In this document: piece by piece, positions 35,448-43,666 of the stretch
Layout of the letters: each line of letters starts with the position of its first letter
Position numbering within the stretch: position 1 is the first letter of the stretch
Source of the DNA: Caldilineaceae bacterium SB0664_bin_27
Lineage (GTDB): Bacteria; Chloroflexota; Anaerolineae; Caldilineales; Caldilineaceae
Length of the DNA: 64,000 nucleotides
Direction of reading: 5' to 3'
Assembly: GCA_009838625.1 (NCBI GenBank)
Contig: VXRG01000067.1
Location: forward strand, 1 to 64,000
Translations under genes and position numbers: made by a program
Notes under the pieces: model-generated
Database searches by the model: none
What the model was told of the DNA's origin: nothing
What the model saw: only the letters and a program-made list of their open reading frames with translations

Positions 35448-37325
35448 TTACAGGTCAAACTCATCGTCATCGAACTCTTCCAAGTCGACTTCGAGTCCTC
35501 GTGCCCGACGCGTTCTCTGGCGCCTTGGCTGCCTCTTCGGCGCTGCCTGCCCACCGCGGCGGGCCCTATTGCGTCCGGCTTCCTGTTCGTCAAACTCTTC
35601 ACTAGGCTCTTCGACCGTGTCCAAAGAGTCGAGCAGTTCGGGGGGAACTTCCAGATCGTCCAGTGAACTGATGACAGGGCCTGAGGAGGTTCCCTGCTGG
35701 CGTGCGGCCATACGTTGGCGCAGCATATCAGCGGTAATAACCTGGGGCAGGTCTTCAGGTCTGAGAGTGCGTTCCGGCTCTTCCTCTTCGGCTTCCTCTT
35801 CGGCTTCCGCCGGCAGTTCCGAGGGATGAAGGGCGGGCAGTTCGCTCACCTCTTCCGCGACAGGACTTTCAACGCTTTCTTCCTTCTCGTCTTCCTCGTC
35901 GTCCAGCGTCTCACCGAAGCTGACCGGCTCCGGCTCTTCCACGGCGAAATCTTCGAAGGAAGGAATGGAGGGATCTTCTTCCTGGACGGCTGCGGCGGCG
36001 CGCTCGAAAGCGCTCAACGCCTCCTCGGCGTCGGCGCCGAGGCCGCGTCCTTCATCTTGGGCGGGGAGCGATTCGGGCCACTCTGCGGCTGTGCCTGGGT
36101 CGACCGATCTGCTGGCGGCATCCCGTCTTTGCAGCAGCTCTGCGGCCTGGCGGAAGGTATCCTCGCTTGACGAAGATTCGTCTTTATCGCGCAGGATCTG
36201 TTCTGCCATGCTGAGCAGGTCTTGATCACCGGCGGCCATCTGCGCTTGTTCGGCTGCCAGCAGGTCCAGCCCTTCGGCGTGGGCTTCGGTTTCGCTCTTG
36301 ATGTCGATCCGCCATCCCGTCAGTTTGGCTGCCAGACGGGCATTCTGGCCTGCCTTGCCGATGGCGAGGCTGAGCTGTCGATCCGGTACGATGACGATCG
36401 CCGTCTTGATGTTGCTGTCTTCTTCGAGTATAACGCTCTGCACTTTGGCCGGCCCGAGGGCGTTGGAGATGTAGGTGCGCAGATTGCCGCTCCACTCGAC
36501 GACGTCGATTTTCTCGCCCGCAAGCTCGGTCACGATATTCTGGATACGCAAGCCGCGCATTCCTACACAGCTGCCCACCGGATCCACGCCGGGCAGCGTT
36601 GCCATCACGGCCACTTTGCTGCGTGCGCCCGGTTCGCGGGATATGGCCTTGATTTCGACCGTGCCATCCCGCACCTCCGGGATCTCCTGTTCCATCAGAC
36701 GGCGGAGGAGGTCGCGATGGGTACGACTCAGCTTGATCATCGGGCCGCGGCTGCTGCGGTGCACATCAACTACATAAAGGCAGATATAGTCTCCCCGGCG
36801 CAGATTTTCCGAAGGGATCTGCTCCTCCCGGGGAAGGAGGTTCTCGTGCCTGTCGTCGATCAGAATGGTGACGGCTCCGGACACGAGATCGACGCTGCGG
36901 ACCTGGGCGGTAATCGTCTCGCCGACTTTGTGGACGAAATTCTCGTAGACTGTATCTCTTTCAGCCTCGCGAATGCGCTGCAAGATCACCTGTTTGGCGG
37001 TCTGGGCAGCGATGCGGCCGAAGTTGCCGGGCGTATTCTGCACAAGAACGACATCGCCCAATTCAGAAGACGGCACCACGGTTCTGGCATCGTCCAATAG
37101 AATTTCGGTATTCGGGTTGAGGATATCTTCGACTACCTCTTTCTCCGCAAACACTTTCATCTCGCCCGTCGCCCGATCGACCGCGGCGGTGACATTGGCA
37201 ACAGAGCCGTAATTGCGCTTGTAGGCGGAGATGAGCGCGGCCTCGATTGCGTCAAAAATCACCTCATTATCGAGGTCTTTATCCGACGCGACCTGATTGA
37301 TCCCAGCGATGAGTTCCTTAGACAT
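35448..37325 (-). CDS. nusA: Transcription termination/antitermination factor NusA
   Basis: NusA binds RNA polymerase and nascent RNA and modulates pausing, termination and antitermination. The N-terminal polymerase-binding domain (1-125), an S1 domain (about 135-200) and two KH domains (about 205-345, with [22 protein letters not shown] and [22 protein letters not shown]) are intact. The remaining 275 residues are unusual: a low-complexity, very acidic region rich in Glu and Ser, then a basic Arg patch, then a final acidic tail. Typical NusA proteins are 350-500 residues. It heads the leftward operon; its leader has a promoter (37546-37574) and a terminator-like hairpin (37469-37496). rimP, usually just upstream, is absent. 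Confidence 0.96.
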   Translation of the reverse strand: MSKELIAGINQVASDKDLDNEVIFDAIEAALISAYKRNYGSVANVTAAVDRATGEMKVFAEKEVVEDILNPNTEILLDDARTVVPSSELGDVVLVQNTPGNFGRIAAQTAKQVILQRIREAERDTVYENFVHKVGETITAQVRSVDLVSGAVTILIDDRHENLLPREEQIPSENLRRGDYICLYVVDVHRSSRGPMIKLSRTHRDLLRRLMEQEIPEVRDGTVEIKAISREPGARSKVAVMATLPGVDPVGSCVGMRGLRIQNIVTELAGEKIDVVEWSGNLRTYISNALGPAKVQSVILEEDSNIKTAIVIVPDRQLSLAIGKAGQNARLAAKLTGWRIDIKSETEAHAEGLDLLAAEQAQMAAGDQDLLSMAEQILRDKDESSSSEDTFRQAAELLQRRDAASRSVDPGTAAEWPESLPAQDEGRGLGADAEEALSAFERAAAAVQEEDPSIPSFEDFAVEEPEPVSFGETLDDEEDEKEESVESPVAEEVSELPALHPSELPAEAEEEAEEEEPERTLRPEDLPQVITADMLRQRMAARQQGTSSGPVISSLDDLEVPPELLDSLDTVEEPSEEFDEQEAGRNRARRGGQAAPKRQPRRQRTRRARGLEVDLEEFDDDEFDL

Positions 37326-37468
37326 AATTGTTCAACTACTCCTGAATACTTGACTACTCAGCATATTGGCTGCTGTCGGACTCCCGGAAGACAAGGTCGT
37401 CAGCAGACGAAAACACAGAAGCAGGTAGACAAGTGTTTCGAACAGGTTCTGCAGGCAACGATTCCGTA

Positions 37469-37496
37469 GAAAAAGAAAAGTGGGCGGAACCCACTT
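37469..37496 (-). terminator. Terminator-like hairpin in the nusA leader
   Basis: On the minus strand AAGTGGG, a five-base loop and CCCACTT form a perfect 7-base stem, followed by TTCTTTTTC. This has the form of an intrinsic terminator. It lies about 45 bases after the predicted nusA transcription start and about 145 bases before the nusA start codon, with no gene upstream that it would otherwise end. Attenuation of the operon is the likely use. Confidence 0.6.
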
Positions 37497-37545
37497 CAAA
37501 AACGCAACTCTATCAAACCAAACAAGCTCATGCCGATTGGTTACG

Positions 37546-37574
37546 AGTATAACAGATTGCAGGCCAGAAAGCAA
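37546..37574 (-). promoter_or_regulatory. nusA operon promoter with extended -10
   Basis: On the minus strand TTGCTT is followed by 17 bases and TATACT, with TGT directly before the -10 box (extended -10). Transcription would start near 37539, giving a leader of about 215 bases to nusA. The -35 box is weak, as is common with extended -10 promoters. Confidence 0.55.
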
Positions 37575-37783
37575 CTCCCGTTTCGGGAGGGGTGCAGTCC
37601 AAAATGGGGGTGAGATTCAGGCTACCTTTGGGGAGCTGTACCGGGATTCACAGTCCGCTACTTTGAAGAACCCCAGAATTTAGCTGCACCCTTCGGGAGG
37701 GGTGCAATCCGGTTGTCACCTTCCCTGGGGGGACCCTCCCCCGCTCTTTCAACGGGTCAATAGTGAAATCTTTCACCATGTGT

Positions 37784-37813
37784 CAGCTTTTGGCAGCTTT
37801 TGGCAACTTTTTG
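37784..37813 (+). repeat. 10-base tandem repeat, three copies
   Basis: CAGCTTTTGG occurs twice exactly and a third time as CAACTTTTTG, in direct tandem. The period is close to one helical turn. Confidence 0.75.
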
Positions 37814-38100
37814 AGGGTTTTCCCCCAAAAAAACGGATCTAATCTGGTTTGCCAGTATTGCCGAAGATAACCAGTGGGTCCACGAGGGGCGTTCTCAAGC
37901 AACAGACATAGAGCTTACTCGAAGGCAGGCGCAAAGGCCAATCCGCATTGATCAGTGACTGCGGCGATTGATAGAGGTTAGGCGCGGCGGGAGTGCGCGG
38001 CGGTGCGCAGGAAGGAAGTTTGGGGGAGCAAATTGCTTTCTTGACAGAGGTCAAGGAGCCGTTCGATTCAAGGGCTCAAGGGTGAATGATTTGAGGGGTT

Positions 38101-38130
38101 TGTCGTGTTTTGTCGGGTTTTGTCGTGTTT
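38101..38130 (+). repeat. Second 10-base tandem repeat, three copies
   Basis: TGTCGTGTTT, TGTCGGGTTT and TGTCGTGTTT follow one another without a gap. The unit differs from the one at 37784 but has the same length and copy number. Confidence 0.8.
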
Positions 38131-38416
38131 TAAGGGGGGATGTACGATATTTTATATTTTTTTTTCTGCCAGATGGGGCCGAACTGTTGTCTGGGCTAAA
38201 ACCACCAATTCCTGTGTGATCAGCGAAGGAAGTCAGGGATGCACGAGCGGCTGTGGTCATGGTGACGGGAGGAACCTGGGCCCAGTTCTGATGAGATCAT
38301 GGAATGGGTAGGCCAGGAGGGGGAAGCCATGATGAAAGCTATAAGGGAAGCGCTGGCATGAAATCCCCATCTGACCAGCTTCGCCCCAAATCTGGACTGC
38401 ACCCCCTAAGAGTCTT

Positions 38417-38446
38417 TTGCTACGAAGAGTAAAGAGGTGATATGAT
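38417..38446 (+). promoter_or_regulatory. Promoter with extended -10 upstream of the zinc-ribbon gene
   Basis: TTGCTA, an 18-base spacer and TATGAT, with TGA directly before the -10 box, give a plausible start near 38453. That leaves a leader of about 265 bases before the gene at 38718, or a separate short transcript. Confidence 0.45.
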
Positions 38447-38717
38447 AGAGTAAGTCGAATGGTCTCCTGCATTTGACAGGCCGCCTTGTACAAGCACAAA
38501 GCAATCCGATTGAATGAAGTGAGCCGCGCGGCAAGTCGTCGTCGCAGTCGGCCGTATTCTGGTCTGCCCCTCAATCCGTGGCACTGCCTTTATCAGCATT
38601 CTTCTGCAGGGCGCTGATTTCACCGCAGATTGTCGTGCCGGGCTCTCGCTCCTCCGTCAGGAAATCGGTCGGCAAACACCTACACTTTCGGCGGCGCACA
38701 CCAGAGAAGAAAACTTA

Positions 38718-39434
38718 GTGGGGAAAAACGTGAACGCAAAAGCTGCATTGCTCAAAATGCACGAAATCGATTCACTGTACGACAAAATCCGAAAGAGGAT
38801 TCTCCTTCTCAATAGAGCAGTGGAAGGATCGACTGAACTGGAAACGCTTCGCGAGGAAGTCGACTCTATCAATGAGGAACTCCAGGGCACACGCTCCGAA
38901 CAGCAAGACCTTGAACTCGAATCACGGTCCCTGACTGAGAGGATACGTGAATCCGAAGCGAGCCTGATGAGTGGCGAACTGCAAAACCCCAGAGAACTCG
39001 AGGCTTTGCAGTCCAGCATCGACGCCATGAAAGAACATAGGACCGACCTGGAAAACAGGAGCGTCGAGCGCCTGGTAATGGTCGACTCTCTGGAGGCGAC
39101 CCTGGAGAACAAACAGGCCAATCTTGTGGAATTTGAACAAGAGTGGACGAATCGAAAGACGGCTTTTGAGACAGAGATCGATCAACGCAAAAAGGAATAT
39201 GTCTACCTAAAGAGAGCCCGCAAGCAAGTAGCAGATGTACTCTCTGAAGAAAACCTGGATATGTACGAGCATTTGCGTCGTAGGAAGAATGGTGTGGCCG
39301 TCGCCTTGTTGGAAGACGAGATCTGTGGAGCCTGCCATACGCAAGTCGCAGTCGGTATCCTGAACAACATTCGGTACAGTGATGACCTGCTCAGCTGTCC
39401 CTCCTGCGGCCGCATTTTGCTAAACGAAGGCTGA
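38718..39434 (+). CDS. Coiled-coil zinc-ribbon protein (DUF164/C4 type)
   Basis: The 238-residue protein has a long coiled coil (about residues 5-185) ending in a four-cysteine zinc ribbon: CGACH near 204 and CPSCG near 228. This matches the C4-type zinc ribbon family (PF02591), which has been linked to transcription, RNA or nucleotide metabolism and secretion-chaperone functions in different bacteria; its role here is unknown. The gene starts with GTG at 38718, or possibly GTG at 38730, which has GTGGGG before it. It stands between the structured intergenic region and an epimerase gene on the same strand. Confidence 0.88.
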   Translation: MGKNVNAKAALLKMHEIDSLYDKIRKRILLLNRAVEGSTELETLREEVDSINEELQGTRSEQQDLELESRSLTERIRESEASLMSGELQNPRELEALQSSIDAMKEHRTDLENRSVERLVMVDSLEATLENKQANLVEFEQEWTNRKTAFETEIDQRKKEYVYLKRARKQVADVLSEENLDMYEHLRRRKNGVAVALLEDEICGACHTQVAVGILNNIRYSDDLLSCPSCGRILLNEG

Positions 39435-39568
39435 GCCTTAACGGCCTCAAGCCTCCACGCAGTCTCCGGACTTTGACATCCCTCTCATTGCAGGGAATCA
39501 AAGATAGTCACTGTTCGCGCCGAAATTCGGTCGAACGCGTCCCCAAAGCCTCTGCCAGGAGCTATCAG

Positions 39569-40324
39569 ATGACAAAACGAATTCTGGTGACGGGCATGAG
39601 CGGCCTGATAGGCGGCGCAGTCCGCCAACATCTGGAAAGCCGCTACAATCTGACCGCTCTCAACCGCAGTCTCGTACCAGGAGTGCGCACTGTACAAGCG
39701 GACATTGCCGATTTCGATTCAATCCTCCCGGCATTCGAAGGTCAGGATACCGTCGTGCACCTCGCCGCTTCGGCCCGCGGCAGCGACCCCTGGGAACGCG
39801 TTCGCGATCCCAACCTGATCGGCGTTTACAATGTCTTTGAAGCAGCTCGCAGAGCGGGTGTTTCCAGAGTAATCTTCGCCAGCAGCGGTTCGACGATTTC
39901 CGGGTGGGAACAGGTCCAACCATATCGTGCCCTCGTCAATGGAGACTACGAGAATGTCCTGCCCCCTTGGCCCATGATCACGCATGAGACCCCAGTCCGT
40001 CCTGCAGGTGTGTATGGGGCAACCAAGGTTTGGGGGGAAGCGCTGGCCCGGCAGTTTACGGACAGCTCGGAACTTTCCATTATCTGCCTGCGAATTGGGC
40101 TTGTCAACGAGGAGGACCGGCCGACCGATTCCCGACAGTTCTCAGTTTGGTGCAGCCAGAGAGATATCAGCCAGATGGTGGAACGATGCATCATCGCTCC
40201 GTCGGAACTTAAGTTTGATATCTTCTATGCCCTCTCCAGGAACAAGTGGGGCTACCGCGACATTTCTCATGCCCGCGAGGTTGTAGGCTTCGAACCCAGC
40301 GATGAAGCCGAAGCCTTTCGGTGA
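39569..40324 (+). CDS. NAD-dependent epimerase/dehydratase (uronate dehydrogenase-like)
   Basis: This is an extended short-chain dehydrogenase of 252 residues. The cofactor site VTGMSGLIGGAV is at residues 7-18, VVHLAASA follows, and the catalytic pair is in YGATKVWGE. The compact length and the FASSGSTISGW region resemble uronate dehydrogenases, which oxidise hexuronates to lactones, but substrate is not proven. AGGAG precedes the ATG by eight bases. It begins a group of carbohydrate-oxidation genes that includes a propeller lactonase at 42558, a possible next step. Confidence 0.87.
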   Translation: MTKRILVTGMSGLIGGAVRQHLESRYNLTALNRSLVPGVRTVQADIADFDSILPAFEGQDTVVHLAASARGSDPWERVRDPNLIGVYNVFEAARRAGVSRVIFASSGSTISGWEQVQPYRALVNGDYENVLPPWPMITHETPVRPAGVYGATKVWGEALARQFTDSSELSIICLRIGLVNEEDRPTDSRQFSVWCSQRDISQMVERCIIAPSELKFDIFYALSRNKWGYRDISHAREVVGFEPSDEAEAFR

Positions 40325-40465
40325 CACCACCACAGTCTCTAAGAAACTCCCTCTATCGCGAACAGAAAAGACCGTACCAGTTCGTGCAAATTGACCAGCA
40401 ACGCGCCAGATGAATTACATTGGATTCCGGAATTTGAATCTGCACACACAAGAGAAGGCAAATCC

Positions 40466-41287
40466 ATGGATCCTCAAACCGAATACCGCTACAACCGTCT
40501 GACTTGGGCGGAAATGAACGTTGCCATCGCGGCTCAGAAGGTTGTCCTGCTCCCGGTTGCATCGACTGAGCAGCACGGCCGCCACCTCCCGCTGGACGTT
40601 GACGTCTTTCTGTGCGAATCAATCTGCCTGGAGGCAGGGCGCCGAGCGCCGGAATCGATACTGGTCCTGCCGCCAATCTCCTATGGATTGAATCTCCACC
40701 ATATCGACTTTCCCGGTACAATTCACATCGAACCGGACGTCTTCATCTCCTTTTGTCTAAACATAACCAAGAGTGTCGCCTATCATGGTTTTGAAAAGAT
40801 CCTCCTTGTTAATGGACACGGTTCGAACACGCCCTTGATCGATCTTGTCGCCAGGAAAACAGTGCTGGAGACCGAATCGCTTTGCGGTGCCCTGGGGTAC
40901 TTCGGGCTGGCCATGGAAGCTTTCAACTCTGTCAAGGAGACGGAAGTGATGGCGCACGCGGATGAATTCGAGACTTCGCTCTATCTTCACCTTGCTCCTG
41001 AGCGCGTGCAGATGGACAAAGCCGAAGCCGACGATGATGTGCGCGGCCAGTTTGTCAGTTCCGACAGCGTCTATACCAACCCGGTCCGGTTCAACGACTT
41101 CTGGGGCCGTTGGACGCACTTGGGTGTCCACGGAGATCCGAGGCCCGCAACTGCCGAAAAGGGCGAAGTAATTTTTGAGGCGGCGGTTGGTGGGCTTATC
41201 GCGGTCGTTGAGGAGTGGCGCGACTGGCCCATCGAGGAACGGTCCGAACAGCACATTGGACCCGTCCAGAGCCACATCCGCTGGTGA
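40466..41287 (+). CDS. Creatininase family amidohydrolase
   Basis: The 273-residue enzyme belongs to the creatininase family (creatinine amidohydrolase, FAPy deformylase and mycofactocin-related members). The metal-binding set is visible: STEQHGRHLPLDVD with Glu, His and Asp ligands near residue 35, then the VNGHGSN block and a later FETSLYLHL segment with Glu. A GAGAAGG site precedes the ATG. It lies 141 bases after the epimerase gene on the same strand, and the family here is broad, so the substrate is best called a cyclic or linear amide of unknown kind. Confidence 0.88.
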   Translation: MDPQTEYRYNRLTWAEMNVAIAAQKVVLLPVASTEQHGRHLPLDVDVFLCESICLEAGRRAPESILVLPPISYGLNLHHIDFPGTIHIEPDVFISFCLNITKSVAYHGFEKILLVNGHGSNTPLIDLVARKTVLETESLCGALGYFGLAMEAFNSVKETEVMAHADEFETSLYLHLAPERVQMDKAEADDDVRGQFVSSDSVYTNPVRFNDFWGRWTHLGVHGDPRPATAEKGEVIFEAAVGGLIAVVEEWRDWPIEERSEQHIGPVQSHIRW

Positions 41288-41360
41288 ATTGAGCCGTTAT
41301 CGAAATGGCTGCTTGAAATGAGGATGCCGGGAGGCGACACACATCGCCGCCCTCCCACCG

Positions 41361-42332
41361 TCAGGCCGATATCTTTTCCATCCGGCCCGGCCACGCTTTC
41401 GGGTTGGCAATCCACGTCGGCCGTTCACCCTTCAAGACCTTCGCGATGTTCTCAACCGTTCCCGCCTGCATGGCGGTCATGCCGGCTTCCGTGTAGGAGG
41501 CAATGTGAGGAGTAAGGACGACATTCTTCATGGCCAGCAGGGGATTGTCTGGCATGGGAGGTTCGGGATCGAAGACATCCAGCCCTGCGCCTGCCAAGTG
41601 TCCATCTTCTAATGCCTTTATCAGGGCAGACTCGTCTACGACACCCCCCCGCGACGCATTTATGAGATAGCTGCCCCGCTTCATTAGACGCAGCCGCCTT
41701 TCGTTGGCGAGGTGGTGTGTCTCGGGAAGCAGCGGTGTGTGCAGCGTAACAAACCGGTTCTCAGCGAAAATCGAATCCAGGTCATCAGTCCGGGAAACGC
41801 CTTCAGGCAGCTGGATGTCATCTGGCAGAATCGGGTCAGAAATGGTAACGTTCATCCTGATTCCCAAGGCGCACATCTCTGCTACGCGCCGGCCGATTCG
41901 ACCGAAGCCAACGATGCCCAATGAACTGCCCAGTAATTCAGTGCCCAGCATCTCACCTCGTTCAATATCGGAATCTCCCCGCAAGTGCATGTCGCCGACC
42001 ATAACCCGCTTTGCAACCGCCATCAACAGCGCCACTGCATGCTCTGCAGTTGACTCGGACGGCGCGTCGGGCGTATTGCAGACAAGAATTCCTCGCGATG
42101 TGGCGGCGTCGAGGTCAATGTTGTCGACTCCAATGCCGGGCTTGGCGATTTGCACCAAGTTTGGCCCTACTCGATCCATGAATTCGCCGTCATAATAGCG
42201 GCGAATGCCGGAAATTACAGTGGAGCCATGCAGCTTATCCATATCGCCGTCATCGACAATCTCCGCCAATTCCCTGATCTGCGAAACCATTTCGGGCGGA
42301 AGTGGCCATTCCATCCAGATTTTCTTTGCCAT
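41361..42332 (-). CDS. D-isomer 2-hydroxyacid dehydrogenase
   Basis: The 323-residue protein is an NAD-dependent D-2-hydroxyacid dehydrogenase, related to phosphoglycerate, glyoxylate and hydroxypyruvate reductases. The cofactor loop GIVGFGRIGRR is near residue 148, the catalytic Arg is in INASRGGVVDESAL, the Glu follows in the FDPEPPMP region, and the catalytic His is in VLTPHIAS. No ACT or other regulatory domain is attached, which argues against a dedicated serine pathway SerA. It converges with the creatininase gene and diverges from the lactonase gene. Confidence 0.92.
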   Translation of the reverse strand: MAKKIWMEWPLPPEMVSQIRELAEIVDDGDMDKLHGSTVISGIRRYYDGEFMDRVGPNLVQIAKPGIGVDNIDLDAATSRGILVCNTPDAPSESTAEHAVALLMAVAKRVMVGDMHLRGDSDIERGEMLGTELLGSSLGIVGFGRIGRRVAEMCALGIRMNVTISDPILPDDIQLPEGVSRTDDLDSIFAENRFVTLHTPLLPETHHLANERRLRLMKRGSYLINASRGGVVDESALIKALEDGHLAGAGLDVFDPEPPMPDNPLLAMKNVVLTPHIASYTEAGMTAMQAGTVENIAKVLKGERPTWIANPKAWPGRMEKISA

Positions 42333-42557
42333 CGTCTGTGCGCCTCATTTGCAATTCGGAAACGAATCGATTCCGCAAACATTACATCAGTCACCGCTTT
42401 CCCACAAACCAGGAGGGAGTTGCGGCAATGAAAAAGCAATTCCTTTTGCCGGCCATGCCGATTCTGCAGACAGTGATGCCATGACCTGACTCCAGAGAGG
42501 AAACCTGGCCGCTGAACCATCTTTCCGTCGCTTGACCTACAGCTCGAGGAGCCCAAC

Positions 42558-43592
42558 ATGTCCCTACTCGTTTACATAACCGTATCTGGTGACGACCTGA
42601 TCCGTATCTACACAATGGATAGAGACGGCCAATTGCAACATCGCCATGACGTCCCCGCAATTGGCGGCCCTTCCGCTTTGGCGGATTCCCCGGATGGGCG
42701 GACGCTCTATTGCTCACTGCGGGCCAGCAATGAGTTGGCGGCATTTCGCATAGAACAGGACGGCGGGTTACACCTCCTGGGTAAGCGGCAGGTCGACGCT
42801 GACTCTTGTTACCTCGCCCCAGACAAGACAGGCCGCTTTCTGATGAGCGCCTATTACAGGGCAGGAAAGGCAATGGTCCACCGGATCGAGTCAGATGGCT
42901 CAATCGGCGAAGAAGCATGTAGGGTGACTACGGCTGCCCGCGCTCACTGCATTGAGACTGACGAAACGAACCGCTACGCTCTTGTGCCCCATCCGCTCGA
43001 CGCAAACAGTATCTTCTTGTTCCAGTTTGACGAAAAGACCGGTCAACTGTCGCCCAACCCTTCTGCACCTCGGGTGGTGGCGGCCAACGGGCTTGGCCCG
43101 AGGCACTTCGTCTTTTCCCTCGACCAGCGGTTTGTCTACACGTCAGATGAGGACGCGTCCTCAGTCACCGGCTACCACTTTGACAGGCCCGGGGGTAGTC
43201 AATCGCAGTCCAGTCCAGTTGGCTGTACGTTACGCCCCTTTCAGACTATTCCGTCTCTCCCTGAAGGGTTCGAAGGCGCCAACACGACCGCCCAAATTCA
43301 CCTGCACCCAAATGGGCGCACGCTCTACGTCACGAATCGAGGCCACGAGAGCATCGCCATCTTTTCACTCGATACGGGAAGCGGAGCAGTTGAATTGCAA
43401 GGATGGCAGAGCACGGAAGCAGTCCCTCGTGTTTTCAATATTGACCCAGAAGGCCGGTTTCTCCTGGCCGCGGGACAGGGGACGGGAAACGCAGCAATAT
43501 ACTCGATCGAGCCTGATAGCAGGTTGCTGTCACACCTGATCACGTATGAAGTTGGGAAGCAGCCGATGTGGGTACTTTTTCGGCAACAATAG
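42558..43592 (+). CDS. Seven-bladed propeller lactonase (6-phosphogluconolactonase type)
   Basis: The 344-residue protein matches the lactonase family (PF10282), a seven-bladed beta-propeller that includes YbhE-type 6-phosphogluconolactonase and several sugar lactonases. Repeated blade motifs such as SPDGRTLYCSLRASNELAAF, GLGPRHFVFS, FVYTSDE and IHLHPNGRTLYVTNRG are present. There is no signal peptide. A GAGGAG site precedes the ATG. Together with the nearby epimerase-type dehydrogenase it could hydrolyse a sugar lactone, but this link is inferred from proximity only. Confidence 0.92.
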   Translation: MSLLVYITVSGDDLIRIYTMDRDGQLQHRHDVPAIGGPSALADSPDGRTLYCSLRASNELAAFRIEQDGGLHLLGKRQVDADSCYLAPDKTGRFLMSAYYRAGKAMVHRIESDGSIGEEACRVTTAARAHCIETDETNRYALVPHPLDANSIFLFQFDEKTGQLSPNPSAPRVVAANGLGPRHFVFSLDQRFVYTSDEDASSVTGYHFDRPGGSQSQSSPVGCTLRPFQTIPSLPEGFEGANTTAQIHLHPNGRTLYVTNRGHESIAIFSLDTGSGAVELQGWQSTEAVPRVFNIDPEGRFLLAAGQGTGNAAIYSIEPDSRLLSHLITYEVGKQPMWVLFRQQ

Positions 43593-43666
43593 CTGCAAGA
43601 GGTTTGGTGAGGGGCGCCGTAACCCGGTCTGACAACAGATTTCCTGGACAATCCGGCATGACGCGT

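Larger units (their letters stand above)
37589..38405. mobile_element. Possible decayed or non-autonomous element bounded by inverted repeats
   Basis: GGGGTGCAGTCC at 37589-37600 and its exact reverse complement at 38394-38405 face each other across 817 bases; just inside, both ends continue with an A/T-rich step and GGGG. A near-identical third copy (GGGGTGCAATCC) is at 37699-37710 in direct orientation to the first. No transposase remnant or clear target-site duplication is visible, so a mobile origin is only a hypothesis. Confidence 0.3.
37326..38717. other. Structured, repeat-rich intergenic region
   Basis: Nearly 1.4 kb between divergent nusA and the zinc-ribbon gene has no recognisable protein. 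It contains the nusA promoter and leader hairpin, a CTCCCG/CGGGAG hairpin (37575-37589), a TGCACCC/GGGTGCA hairpin (37685-37706), a GTGAAA/TTTCAC palindrome (37763-37776), two different 10-base triplet repeats (37784-37813 and 38101-38130), three copies of a GGGGTGCARTCC motif, and a promoter at 38417-38446. Several short frames exist on both strands, but none resembles a known protein. An unrecognised RNA gene or a decayed mobile element would explain the structure. Confidence 0.6.

Noticed and set aside
37808-37837. T-rich/GGG...CCC/A-rich inverted repeat as a terminator.
   Set aside because: On either strand the tail after the stem would be A-rich, so it lacks the U run of an intrinsic terminator.
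38050-38085. GTTCGATTC segment resembling a tRNA T-loop.
   Set aside because: No matching acceptor, D or anticodon arms could be drawn around it and the T-stem does not have the right form.
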